Below are positions 52,855-62,195 of a stretch of DNA of 64,000 nucleotides, piece by piece. The notes below the pieces were generated by a model. The model was given only the letters and a program-made list of their open reading frames with translations. It was not told where the DNA came from and did not search any database. A program made the translations under genes and the position numbers. Positions within the stretch are counted from its first letter, which is position 1. Every line of letters starts with the position of its first letter. This DNA is from Candidatus Puniceispirillum marinum IMCC1322 (GTDB taxonomy: Bacteria > Pseudomonadota > Alphaproteobacteria > Puniceispirillales > Puniceispirillaceae): the NCBI RefSeq assembly GCF_000024465.1, contig NC_014010.1, forward strand, positions 1,302,001 through 1,366,000. Reading direction: 5' to 3'.

Positions 52855-53625
52855 ATGACAATGGATGAACCTGATTTTCTTGATATAAATGACACCCAGC
52901 GCATAGCTTATCACAAGATAGATGGACAAAAACCAGGCATCATATTTCTATGTGGACATGGGTCTGACATGCAGGGCACTAAGTCTATTTATATGGAAAA
53001 CTGGGCACGCGCACAGGGGCATGCGTTTATCCGGTTCGACTATCGCGGGCATGGCGCGTCGGATGGCAACTTTCTTGACCTAGCGATTTCCGATTGGACT
53101 GCAGATGCGCTAGCGGTCATAGATCAACTGACTGCGGGACCACAAATCCTTGTTGGCTCATCGCTTGGTGGCTGGATCATGTTGAACGCGGCCTGTAGCC
53201 GGCCGGAGCGCATTGCGGGTCTGATTGGCATTGCCGCCGCCCCCGATTTCACCAAAGAATTGATATGGGACAAGCTGGATAAGGATGCACAATCAGCCAT
53301 GAAGCAAACCGGCTTTCTGTCGGTTCCCAACCCTTATGCTGATGAGCCTGTCATCTATCCCTATCATCTGGTTGAAGATGGCGCAGGGCATTTGCACCTG
53401 CAAGGTGACATGATCAAGATCAATGCGCCGGTGCGCCTGTTACATGGTATGCAGGATGAGGAGGTGCCATGGCAGGTTGCCAGCCGGATTATGGAAAAGC
53501 TTGTTTCCGATGATGTGCTTCTGCATCTCGACAAAACCGCAACGCATCGGTTTTCAGAACCAGCTCAGCTTGATTTGCTAGGGCAAACGATCGCCAATCT
53601 AGTGCGCTGCATCCAACATAACTAA
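52855..53625 (+). CDS. alpha/beta hydrolase, ABHD10-like
   Basis: 256 residues with the alpha/beta-hydrolase fold: HGSDM oxyanion region, RFDYRGHGASDG, nucleophile elbow GSSLGGW (Ser), acidic residue in LLHGMQDEEVPW and a C-terminal His in KTATHRFSEP. The overall pattern resembles the alphaproteobacterial homologues of mammalian ABHD10, an acyl-protein/acyl-glucuronide thioesterase or esterase. The substrate here is unknown. It is convergent with fzlA, 37 nt apart. Confidence 0.8.
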   Translation: MTMDEPDFLDINDTQRIAYHKIDGQKPGIIFLCGHGSDMQGTKSIYMENWARAQGHAFIRFDYRGHGASDGNFLDLAISDWTADALAVIDQLTAGPQILVGSSLGGWIMLNAACSRPERIAGLIGIAAAPDFTKELIWDKLDKDAQSAMKQTGFLSVPNPYADEPVIYPYHLVEDGAGHLHLQGDMIKINAPVRLLHGMQDEEVPWQVASRIMEKLVSDDVLLHLDKTATHRFSEPAQLDLLGQTIANLVRCIQHN

Positions 53626-53662
53626 ACTAAATAGATGCGTCCATAAAGCTAGCTAAAGCGGC

Positions 53663-54328
53663 CTAAAAATCGGTGTTGCTGTAATAGGCTGGGGGTTTCA
53701 GACCAATCACCTGATCCGCCAGCAATTCGCGGAATGACGGTCGTGACTTCATTTTAGCATACCATGTTTTGGCTTCTGGATGCTTTTCCCAATTTATGTC
53801 ACCAAGATAATCCAGAACCGACAAATGCGCCGACGCTGCCAGATCTGCCAGCGATAGTTGCTTGCCAGCCAGCCAGCTTCCCTGTTCGGCAAGCCAATCA
53901 ATATATTGCATATGGATGTTCAGATTGCTTAGCGCTGCCCGAATAACAGCTGAAGATGGCTGCCCTTCGCCAGAAAATCGTTTTATCACCCGCTCAGACA
54001 ATAAGGGGGTACCAACCTCGTTAGCAAACTTGACTTCAAACCAATGCACAAGACGCCGAATATCTGCCCGCGCCGCAATATCACCCCACAGCAAGGCTGG
54101 GCTTTCGCTTTCTTCGATATATTCAGCGATCACCATTGCCCCCGCAATCACGCCATGATTATCGGAAACCATAACAGGTACGTCACCAGCAGGATTGAGG
54201 CGCAGAAAATCTTCATTACGCTCCCATGGTATTTCCAGCTTTGGCAAATAAACCACATCCCTCTCGGCCAGAACCAAACGGATGAAACGCGATGCGGCGG
54301 ATAGCTGATAGTGATGCAGTACATGCAT
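53663..54328 (-). CDS. fzlA: FtsZ-localised GST-like protein FzlA
   Basis: 221 residues with a glutathione-S-transferase fold. LSAASRFIRLVLAERDV, IPWERNEDFLRLNPAGDVPV, VIAEYIEE, RLVHWFEVKF, GSWLAGKQLSLADLAASAHLS and KSRPSFRELLAD are followed by a short C-terminal tail GLKPPAYYSNTDF. This tail and the WERN-LNPAG pattern are characteristic of FzlA, which binds FtsZ and is needed for constriction in alphaproteobacteria such as Caulobacter, rather than a detoxifying GST. It is transcribed alone, about 140 bp downstream of the GNAT gene in the same orientation. Confidence 0.85.
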   Translation of the reverse strand: MHVLHHYQLSAASRFIRLVLAERDVVYLPKLEIPWERNEDFLRLNPAGDVPVMVSDNHGVIAGAMVIAEYIEESESPALLWGDIAARADIRRLVHWFEVKFANEVGTPLLSERVIKRFSGEGQPSSAVIRAALSNLNIHMQYIDWLAEQGSWLAGKQLSLADLAASAHLSVLDYLGDINWEKHPEAKTWYAKMKSRPSFRELLADQVIGLKPPAYYSNTDF

Positions 54329-54467
54329 GAAATTCAGGACACCTTCATAGTCTGCAACCCGAATGGGTATGTAGCGCTGTTGGTTATAGTTTACATATCG
54401 TGATGGATTTCACCAGTTCAAAACCACCTTATAGACCACTCTGGCAGATAGTTTATTACGGATGGCA

Positions 54468-54962
54468 TTACCCAACAGGGCGGACAGGTAAATTCTGCCC
54501 CACCAGACTAGCCAAAAAACCATTCTTGAGCTCAAAGAACTGAAGCCGTTCTGGCTCTATGAAACCCGGCCATTGAACATCGTATGGCGCGGCTGGAACA
54601 AATCCGAATTTCGGATAGTAATCAACTTCCCCAGATACCAAAATGGCTGGCCAATTGAAGGATTTGGCATGGGTAAGACCAGCAGACACCAATGCCTTGC
54701 CATAGCCTTTTCCTCGCAAATCAGGCCGCACAGCAAGCGGGCCAAGCAACAGAATGGGGTGCGTTCCCAGCATCACTTCCCAGAACCGCAAGGATCCCAC
54801 CGCAATGCCGTTATCCCGAAGCACAAAGCACATCTCAGCAACAGGCGCACCCGGACGCAAATTCCATACTGAGCGCGCATGCCGATTGAGGCCAAAGGCC
54901 TCATCCATCAACGCATCAACAATCTTGGTGTCGGCGTCGGTCTGTAGCGCAATTTCATACAT
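54468..54962 (-). CDS. GNAT-family N-acetyltransferase (YhbS-like)
   Basis: 164 residues. The acetyl-CoA-binding region ILLLGPLAVRPDLRGKGYGKALV carries the R/Q-x-x-G-x-G/A motif. The preceding FVLRDNGIAVGSLRFW and the following ILVSGEVDYYPKFGFVPA (motif with Y-x-K-F-G-F) are typical of the YhbS-type GNATs. It acetylates an unknown amine substrate. The ATG at 54962 starts the conserved fold; a TTG at 54989 would add nine residues. No operon partner. Confidence 0.8.
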   Translation of the reverse strand: MYEIALQTDADTKIVDALMDEAFGLNRHARSVWNLRPGAPVAEMCFVLRDNGIAVGSLRFWEVMLGTHPILLLGPLAVRPDLRGKGYGKALVSAGLTHAKSFNWPAILVSGEVDYYPKFGFVPAAPYDVQWPGFIEPERLQFFELKNGFLASLVGQNLPVRPVG

Positions 54963-55019
54963 AGCGACGCTCGATACATAAAACCGCAACAGAATGCAAC
55001 AACGTTTGGGACAAGCGCG

Positions 55020-55039
55020 GCCTAAATCACCATTTAGGC
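55020..55039 (-). terminator. hairpin at the gltB stop codon
   Basis: GCCTAAAT-CACC-ATTTAGGC is a perfect 8-bp stem with a 4-nt loop that includes the gltB stop codon. There is no T-run after it, so it may act as an mRNA 3'-end stabiliser or a Rho-associated end rather than an intrinsic terminator. Confidence 0.35.
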
Positions 55040-58000
55040 GGTTTGCTCGAGCGTCAGCTCATGATCTATGGGCTTGCCTAGCGAAGGAATAATTTCGGTT
55101 GGCACAACCTGCCAGAAATTTCCAATCTCGGAATCCCACTCATTCAGCAAGCGCAAAGCAAGAGCCGATTCAGTCTGTTTGGCATGATCTTCAACCAAGC
55201 CACGAAGCTTATCCGCCCAATGGGCATTGGAAATACGAACAATTTCAAGGGTTGCCGGATTAACCCGGTCGCGGAAGCTACCTGCCTTGTCATAGATAAA
55301 GGCCATACCGCCTGTCATGCCCGCCCCGAAATTATTGCCAACTTCACCAAGGATAACAACATCACCGCCTGTCATATATTCACAAGCATTCGAGCCGCTA
55401 CCTTCAACAATGGCTGTGGCACCCGAATTACGGACACATAGGCGTTCGCCAGCCCGGCCGGCGGCATAAAGCTGCCCCGAGGTCGCGCCGTAAAGAACCG
55501 TGTTACCAATAATTGTGTTCTCGCTGGCATTATAGGTAACCGATCCAGCTGGCCGGACCACGATCATACCACCAGACAGACCCTTACCAACATAGTCATT
55601 CGCATCACCAATCACATCAAGGCGCAGTCCCTGGGTGGCAAAAGCACCAATCGATTGCCCCGCCGACCCACGAAGCCGGACTGAAATATGCCCAGGCTTT
55701 AGACCCGTCATGCCGAACCGGCGCACGATATGCGATGACAAGCGTGTGCCAATCGCGCGTTGGGTATTTTCGATATTGTAGGAAAGCTGCATTTTTGACC
55801 CATATTCAAGTGCCCGGCTGGCATCTTTTACCATCAAGGCATCGAGTGTGTCCGGCACTTCGGTACGCGGTTTGTCACGCGCACTAATTTCGTCCTTATC
55901 CGCATCAGCACGGACAAGAATTGGATTCAAATCCAGATCGTCAAGCGCCGCATCGCCCCGGCTTACCTGGCTTAGCAAATCTGTTCTGCCAATAACATCT
56001 TCAAGCGAGGTAAAGCCAAGTGACGCCAAAATTTCGCGCACTTCTTCGGCTAGATGTGTGAAGAGCTGGACAACTTTTTCTGGCGTGCCTTCAAATTTAG
56101 CACGCAGATCATCACGTTGCGTACATACCCCGACCGGACAGGTGTTTGAATGGCACTGCCGTACCATGATACAGCCCATGGCGATCAGTGATGACGTACC
56201 AATGCCATATTCATCAGCACCCAGCATTGCCGCCATAACAATATCACGACCTGTTTTCAAACCACCATCGGTACGCAAAACAACCTTGTTGCGCAAATCA
56301 TTCATCGACAGCACCTGATGCACCTCGGACAGACCCATTTCCCATGGCAAACCAGCATATTTGATCGAAGATTGCGGGCTGGCACCAGTGCCACCGCCAT
56401 GACCCGATACCAGAATGGCATCAGCCTTGGCCTTGGCAACACCAGCGGCAATCGTACCGATACCTGTTGACGCCACCAGCTTGACGCATACTTTTGCATC
56501 AGGATTAATCTGTTTGAGGTCATAGATAAGCTGTGCCAGATCCTCAATCGAATAGATATCATGATGCGGTGGCGGTGAAATCAAAGTTACACCTGGCGTT
56601 GCATGACGCAAACGGGCAATCAAGCTATCAACTTTAATGCCTGGCAATTGCCCGCCTTCACCCGGTTTTGCACCCTGTGCGACCTTGATTTCGATTTCCT
56701 GACAATTATTCAGATACTCAGCGGTGACCCCAAATCGGCCTGATGCAATCTGTTTGATCGCACTTGACGGATTGTCACCATTGTCACGAAGTTTGAAGCG
56801 TGCAGGATCTTCGCCACCTTCGCCGGAGTCCGACTTTGCCCCAATGCGGTTCATCGCAATCGACAGGGTTTCATGCGCTTCAGGGCTTAGGGCACCAAGC
56901 GAAATACCAGGTGACACCAACCTTTTGCGGATATTGGTGATTGATTCGACACTTTCGATCCCAACGGCTTCACCACCCGGTTTGAAATCCATCAAATCGC
57001 GCAAATTCACTGGCCCCTGACCATCAACAAGGCTGGAATATTTCTTCCAACTTGCAAAGGAACCCGTATCACAAGCATGCTGCATCGCATGGATCATCTG
57101 GCCATCAAAAGCATGCCGTTCACCAGATTTACGGAACCGGAAAAATCCACCAACAGGTAGCGTTACATTATCATGCGCAAAGGCTTTTTGGTGCATATCC
57201 AGAATGCGGGTACGAATACCAGTCAATCCAAGACCGGACACGCGTGACGTCATGGTAGGAAAATATTTGGCTACCAACGCACGCGACAGACCGAGTGCCT
57301 CAAAATTATAGCCACCGCGATAGGAGGCAATAATAGAGATGCCCATCTTCGACATGATTTTCAGCAAGCCGTCTTCAACAGCTTTACGGTAATTACCAAC
57401 CGCATCATTAACGGTTAAATTCGGCAGCAGGCCACGTTCATGACGTTCGGCGATCGCTTCTTCAGCGATATACGCATTGACCGTTGTGGCACCAACACCG
57501 ATCAAAACGGCAAAATGATGCACATCAAGACATTCACCCGAAGCCACATTAACCGAGGCGAACGTCCGTAATTGCTGGCGTACCAGATGCGAATGAACAG
57601 CACCTGTTGCCAGTATCATAGGAATAGCAATGCGCGTTTCAGAGGCCGCACGGTCCGTTAGCATGACATGTTCACAGCCTGACCGAACCGCTTCTTCGGC
57701 TTCTGCCTGAATACGTTCTATAGCCGTGGTGAAATTATCTGCTTCGCCTTCTGCATCAAAGGTACAATCAATATGCGTTGCCTTCTTTCCAAGATGCAGA
57801 CATAGAGCATCCCATTCAGGAATCGTCAGTACCGGAGAATTAAGCAACAGATGATCACATTGTGTTGGTGACTCATCAAGAATATTACCAAGATTACCCA
57901 ACCGGGTGCGCAAGCTCATCACATGGCGTTCACGAAGCGAATCGATCGGCGGGTTTGTGACCTGAGAAAAATTCTGCCGGAAGAAATGATGCAAACCACG

Positions 58001-59581
58001 ATAGCGACTCGATAGCACCGCAAGCGGCGTATCATCACCCATGGATCCAATGGCTTCTTTGCCCGTTTCGGCCATGGGTTGGAGGACAAGTTCCATGTCT
58101 TCCATAGTCCAGCCAGCCATCATCTGGCGGCGGCGGGCATCCATCACTGGCAAGCGTTCTGAGCTCTTACCATTAGCCTTTGCCAGCACCATATCCATCT
58201 GCTCGGCGCGGCCAATCCACTTGCCATAATCATTCTGGTTAGCCATCACGTCTTTTAATTCATCATCACGATACAGCTTGCCTTCGGCTAGATTGATTCC
58301 GATCATCTCGCCTGGTCCAAGACCACCGCGCTCAAGAATGTTGGCGTCAGGCACAACGACCATACCTGTTTCAGACCCTGCAATCACCAGACCGTCATTG
58401 GTTACGACATAGCGCATTGGGCGCAAACCATTTCGATCCAGACCTGCGATAACCCAGTTATTAGCATAAGCGGCGATTGCCGCCGGACCATCCCATGGCT
58501 CCATAACAGAATTACAATAGGCATAGAGTTGGGCACGTTTACTGGTGCCACTGACATCAATGGCTTCAGGGATCATCATGGTTTTCACCATCGGCAAAGC
58601 ACGACCCGCATGACCCATGAGCTCGAATACAGCATCCAGTGCCGATGAATCCGAACTGCCTTTGGCAATCACCGGTTTCAGATCTCCGATCATATCGCCA
58701 AACAGATCAGATTCCATGCGGTCTTCATGGCACGTCATCCAGTTCTGGTTACCCCGGATCGTATTGATCTCGCCATTATGCGCAAGCACCCGAAATGGTT
58801 GTGCCAATTTCCATGTTGGCATGGTGTTTGTCGAATAGCGCTGATGATAAATCGCAAAAGATGAAATAAAGCGTGTGTCCAGCAAATCAGGGAAGAAGGC
58901 CGTGACCTGTTCGGCTAGGAACATACCCTTATAGATGATCGAACGGCTTGAAAGCGAACAGATGTAAAAGTCACTGATCAATTCATTCAATGCGGCCTTT
59001 TCAATACGGCGGCGGACAAGATAAAGCTGAATTTCAGCTTCTTCTTCGGACATATCGGCTGGCATAGAGAACATAATCTGTTCAATTTCAGGACGCGTTG
59101 CATTGGCTTTGTCACCAAGCGCCTGAATATCAACCGGCACTTGACGCCAGCCATAGATAGAATGGCCAAACGCCAGAATTTCCTGTTCAACAATACAGCG
59201 GCATCGTTCCTGAGCCGCAAGATCTGTACGGGGTAAAAACACCATACCTACGGCTAGCCGACCACCATCATCGTCATGTCCCGTACGGGCGATATGTTCA
59301 ATAAAGAAATCGCGCGGAATTTCGATATGAATACCAGCACCATCACCTGTCATACCATCAGCATCAACGGCACCACGATGCCAGATTGCCTGTAAAGCTT
59401 CGATAGCGGCATCAACAACAGCACGATTTGGCTTGCCATCACGGGTTGCAACAAAACCAACACCGCAAGCATCATGCTCCATCTCAGGGGCATAAACACC
59501 AGCTTCGGTGAGTTTGGCCTCATTTGCCTTGCGACGGGCAATGAAGGCGTCTGCATCAAAGTTTTTGTTATATTGTGACAT
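55034..59581 (-). CDS. gltB: glutamate synthase (NADPH) large subunit
   Basis: 1,515 residues. Ntn-type glutamine amidotransferase domain with catalytic Cys39 (EHDACGVGF) after a 38-residue propeptide. Central domain, FMN-binding TIM barrel (LISPPPHHDIYSIEDLAQLI, LVSGHGGGTGASP) and the 3Fe-4S motif GCIMVRQCHSNTCPVGVCTQ follow. The C-terminal GXGXG beta-helix has SGGMIVVRP and GNTVLYGATSGQLYAAG. With GltD it makes two glutamates from glutamine and 2-oxoglutarate, the GOGAT arm of ammonia assimilation. The ATG at 59581 is preceded by GGGAGC within the end of gltD, 2 nt after its stop, so the genes are coupled. The longer frame to 59641 is not needed. Confidence 0.97.
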   Translation of the reverse strand: MSQYNKNFDADAFIARRKANEAKLTEAGVYAPEMEHDACGVGFVATRDGKPNRAVVDAAIEALQAIWHRGAVDADGMTGDGAGIHIEIPRDFFIEHIARTGHDDDGGRLAVGMVFLPRTDLAAQERCRCIVEQEILAFGHSIYGWRQVPVDIQALGDKANATRPEIEQIMFSMPADMSEEEAEIQLYLVRRRIEKAALNELISDFYICSLSSRSIIYKGMFLAEQVTAFFPDLLDTRFISSFAIYHQRYSTNTMPTWKLAQPFRVLAHNGEINTIRGNQNWMTCHEDRMESDLFGDMIGDLKPVIAKGSSDSSALDAVFELMGHAGRALPMVKTMMIPEAIDVSGTSKRAQLYAYCNSVMEPWDGPAAIAAYANNWVIAGLDRNGLRPMRYVVTNDGLVIAGSETGMVVVPDANILERGGLGPGEMIGINLAEGKLYRDDELKDVMANQNDYGKWIGRAEQMDMVLAKANGKSSERLPVMDARRRQMMAGWTMEDMELVLQPMAETGKEAIGSMGDDTPLAVLSSRYRGLHHFFRQNFSQVTNPPIDSLRERHVMSLRTRLGNLGNILDESPTQCDHLLLNSPVLTIPEWDALCLHLGKKATHIDCTFDAEGEADNFTTAIERIQAEAEEAVRSGCEHVMLTDRAASETRIAIPMILATGAVHSHLVRQQLRTFASVNVASGECLDVHHFAVLIGVGATTVNAYIAEEAIAERHERGLLPNLTVNDAVGNYRKAVEDGLLKIMSKMGISIIASYRGGYNFEALGLSRALVAKYFPTMTSRVSGLGLTGIRTRILDMHQKAFAHDNVTLPVGGFFRFRKSGERHAFDGQMIHAMQHACDTGSFASWKKYSSLVDGQGPVNLRDLMDFKPGGEAVGIESVESITNIRKRLVSPGISLGALSPEAHETLSIAMNRIGAKSDSGEGGEDPARFKLRDNGDNPSSAIKQIASGRFGVTAEYLNNCQEIEIKVAQGAKPGEGGQLPGIKVDSLIARLRHATPGVTLISPPPHHDIYSIEDLAQLIYDLKQINPDAKVCVKLVASTGIGTIAAGVAKAKADAILVSGHGGGTGASPQSSIKYAGLPWEMGLSEVHQVLSMNDLRNKVVLRTDGGLKTGRDIVMAAMLGADEYGIGTSSLIAMGCIMVRQCHSNTCPVGVCTQRDDLRAKFEGTPEKVVQLFTHLAEEVREILASLGFTSLEDVIGRTDLLSQVSRGDAALDDLDLNPILVRADADKDEISARDKPRTEVPDTLDALMVKDASRALEYGSKMQLSYNIENTQRAIGTRLSSHIVRRFGMTGLKPGHISVRLRGSAGQSIGAFATQGLRLDVIGDANDYVGKGLSGGMIVVRPAGSVTYNASENTIIGNTVLYGATSGQLYAAGRAGERLCVRNSGATAIVEGSGSNACEYMTGGDVVILGEVGNNFGAGMTGGMAFIYDKAGSFRDRVNPATLEIVRISNAHWADKLRGLVEDHAKQTESALALRLLNEWDSEIGNFWQVVPTEIIPSLGKPIDHELTLEQTA

Positions 59582-59583
59582 TA

Positions 59584-61035
59584 TTAGCTCCCTGATCCAG
59601 CGCGGCGTGGCGCATTGGCCTCTGCCTGCTGCATGATCCACGCATCAATCTGTTCAGCTGCATCGCGCCCATCGCGGACACCCCAGACAACCAAAGACGC
59701 GCCACGCACAATGTCACCAGCGGCAAATACACCCTGCTGACTGGTCATCATGGTTTTCCAATCAATGCTGATCGTGCCCCATTTAGACACGCTCAATCCA
59801 TCATCACCAAACATCTTTGGCATATCCTCTGGATCAAAACCAAGCGCTTTGACGACCAGATCAGCCGGCATGTCATGCGAAGATCCGTCAATGACTTGTG
59901 GCACCTGGCGTCCGGTTGCGTCTGGTTGACCCAAATGGATTGACTGGGCTTGTACTGCCGAAACCTTATCATCACCTAAAAAGGCCTGTGGCGCTGAAAG
60001 CCATTTGAAAACAACACCCTCTTCTTCAGCATTCTGCACTTCACGCTGTGACCCCGGCATATTCGCCTTGTCACGACGATACAGGCAACTGACCGATTTG
60101 GCTTTCTGGCGAATGGCGGTACGTACACAATCCATCGCCGTATCACCGCCACCGATTACAACGACATTTTTGCCTTCAGCATTGAGGCGGCCATCATCAA
60201 AAGCAGGCACTTCGTCACCAAGGCTTTTGCGATTTGAGGCGGTCAGATAATCAAGCGCTGGCACAATGCCATCAAGTCCACTTCCCGGCGTGCTGATGTC
60301 ACGGGCTTTATAAACCCCCGTTGCCACCAGAACTGCATCATGCTTTTTGCGGATATCGCTGAAGGTTATGTCAGACCCAATATCAACATTAAGATGAAAA
60401 TGCACGCCACCATCACGAAGTAATTGACCACGGCGCTCAACAACTGATTTTTCCAGCTTGAAACCGGGGATTCCGTAAATCAGCAGGCCGCCGATTCTGT
60501 CGTAACGATCATAGACATGCACCTGATAGCCACGGTGGCGCAACATTTCGGCTGCCGCCAGACCGGCTGGTCCGGCACCGATGATACCAACCGATTCGTC
60601 AAGCTCAACGCGCGGCGCGGCGGGCTTGACCCACCCCTCGGCAAAGGCTGTTTCGGTTATATGTTTTTCAACCGCACCAATGGTGACTGATTCGAAACCC
60701 TTTTCAATGACACAACTACCTTCACACAAACGATCCTGCGGGCAAATACGACCACAGATTTCGGGAAAATTATTGGTTTGCGAGGATAATTCATAGGCCT
60801 CCTGCATCCGCCCTTCGGCAGTCATCATCAACCAATCCGGTATGTTATTATGCAAAGGGCAGTTCGTTTGGCAGAATGGCACACCACATTGTGAACAGCG
60901 TGATGCTTGGGTTTCAGCTGCCTCTACATTGAAATCGTCATAGATTTCGTCAAAATCGGCAACCCGGGCATCGGCCTTGCGCTTTGACGGCATGGCTTTT
61001 TCAGTTACCACAAATTTCAACATTTTTGATGACAT
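59584..61035 (-). CDS. gltD: glutamate synthase (NADPH) small subunit
   Basis: 483 residues. N-terminal 4Fe-4S ligands CSQCGVPFCQTNCPLHNNIP and CGRICPQDRLCEGSC, FAD-binding GAGPAGLAAAEMLRHRGY with YDRYDRIGGLLIYG, and NADPH-binding VVIGGGDTAMDC. It passes electrons from NADPH to GltB. The ATG at 61035 has a perfect AGGAGG 5 nt upstream, so the longer frame from 61107 is rejected. gltD precedes gltB here. The promoter at 61121-61149 should drive both. Confidence 0.97.
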   Translation of the reverse strand: MSSKMLKFVVTEKAMPSKRKADARVADFDEIYDDFNVEAAETQASRCSQCGVPFCQTNCPLHNNIPDWLMMTAEGRMQEAYELSSQTNNFPEICGRICPQDRLCEGSCVIEKGFESVTIGAVEKHITETAFAEGWVKPAAPRVELDESVGIIGAGPAGLAAAEMLRHRGYQVHVYDRYDRIGGLLIYGIPGFKLEKSVVERRGQLLRDGGVHFHLNVDIGSDITFSDIRKKHDAVLVATGVYKARDISTPGSGLDGIVPALDYLTASNRKSLGDEVPAFDDGRLNAEGKNVVVIGGGDTAMDCVRTAIRQKAKSVSCLYRRDKANMPGSQREVQNAEEEGVVFKWLSAPQAFLGDDKVSAVQAQSIHLGQPDATGRQVPQVIDGSSHDMPADLVVKALGFDPEDMPKMFGDDGLSVSKWGTISIDWKTMMTSQQGVFAAGDIVRGASLVVWGVRDGRDAAEQIDAWIMQQAEANAPRRAGSGS

Positions 61036-61120
61036 CTCTGCCTCCTGTAATTCCGACACAATCGGGCGCCACGCTGTGACAGCGTACGCCGCAGAATAAA
61101 AAGTCAATGATTGTTACCTT

Positions 61121-61149
61121 TTTATACCTAGTATTTGACAAATCGTCAA
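61121..61149 (-). promoter_or_regulatory. gltDB promoter with overlapping inverted repeat
   Basis: On the minus strand TTGACG (complement of 61144-61149) and TATAAA (complement of 61121-61126) are 17 nt apart. TTGAC-GATTT-GTCAA (complement of 61135-61149) is an inverted repeat covering the -35 and part of the spacer, a typical place for an activator or repressor site. The predicted start near 61114 leaves about 80 nt of leader. Confidence 0.6.
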
Positions 61150-61355
61150 GCAATGTAGGTAATTAGCCTTGATATTCTTTAATTTAGTCTCAATACGGTA
61201 CTATTATGATAACAGCGGTGGTGAGTTGCGAAATAAAGGCAAATTCGATAAGAACAAACATGAAAGTCCGGTGCGGCCGGGTCGATTACTCTGCAATTGC
61301 GTTTCAGACCGCCATTATGAGCAGATATGGCCATAAAATAGAGAAGCCTTAACCA

Positions 61356-62162
61356 ATGCCCATTTTTATGATCATTCTTGTAGCACTTGTACAGGGCGTA
61401 ACTGAATTTCTGCCCATATCATCTTCCGGGCATCTGGTTTTGATTCCGGTTCTAACCGACCAGCCCTATCAAGGACGAACAATCGATGTCGCCGCGCATG
61501 TTGGCACCTTCTTTGCGGTTCTGTTTTTTTTGCGCGCTGACATTACACGCATCATCATCGGCATCCTTAGTTTTGGTAAACATAACCCAAATGATGCCCG
61601 TTTTGGTCTGATGCTGATGGCAGCCACAATACCTGTTATTGGTGCGGGGTTTTATGTCAATTATGCCAACTGGAACTGGCTAACAATGATTGAAACGCTG
61701 GCATGGTCAAATCTGCTCTTTGCGATGCTGTTGTGGGGTGCGGATCGCTATGGAGTGGCGCTAAAGAATATGGATGATGTGCGTTTTTCATCTGCCATAT
61801 TCATTGGCCTGACACAGATTTGCGCGCTGATTCCCGGTGCATCGCGTTCAGGTGTCACCATGACAGCGGCGCGGATGTTAGGCTTTGACCGCATTACCGC
61901 GGCACGGTTTTCATTATTGTTGTCTTTGCCAACGATCGCTGGCGCAGGCATTCTTAAAACCCATGATCTGATCAAAGATGGCGATCTCGCGCTGGGAAGC
62001 GACGCGGCGCTGGTGGCTTTGCTTTCGGGTCTGATGGCGTTCCTTGCCATGCGGGCAATGATGGCGTGGCTAGCGCGCGCCAATTTCAATATTTTTGTAT
62101 ATTACCGGCTGATTCTTGGTGCCGTTTTGCTATGGGCAATCCAGAATCATATGATCGCATAG
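61356..62162 (+). CDS. uppP: undecaprenyl-diphosphatase (BacA/UppP)
   Basis: 268 residues, an integral membrane protein with about eight hydrophobic segments. The two catalytic signatures are VQGVTEFLPISSSGHL (residues 12-27) and ALIPGASRSGVTMTAARM (about 156-173). It dephosphorylates undecaprenyl pyrophosphate to recycle the lipid carrier for peptidoglycan and other surface polymers, and gives bacitracin tolerance. GAGAAG lies about 8 nt before the ATG. It is divergent from gltD across 320 bp and convergent with the NDUFA9-like gene. Confidence 0.96.
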   Translation: MPIFMIILVALVQGVTEFLPISSSGHLVLIPVLTDQPYQGRTIDVAAHVGTFFAVLFFLRADITRIIIGILSFGKHNPNDARFGLMLMAATIPVIGAGFYVNYANWNWLTMIETLAWSNLLFAMLLWGADRYGVALKNMDDVRFSSAIFIGLTQICALIPGASRSGVTMTAARMLGFDRITAARFSLLLSLPTIAGAGILKTHDLIKDGDLALGSDAALVALLSGLMAFLAMRAMMAWLARANFNIFVYYRLILGAVLLWAIQNHMIA

Positions 62163-62195
62163 CCAGTCATTGTCTGGTATCACTTCACATTAAAA

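Noticed and set aside
61258-61290. GAAAGTCCGGTGCGGCC as a piece of RNase P RNA or another stable RNA
   Set aside because: The resemblance to the RNase P GGAAAGTCCGG motif is short, and no surrounding conserved RNase P elements are visible.
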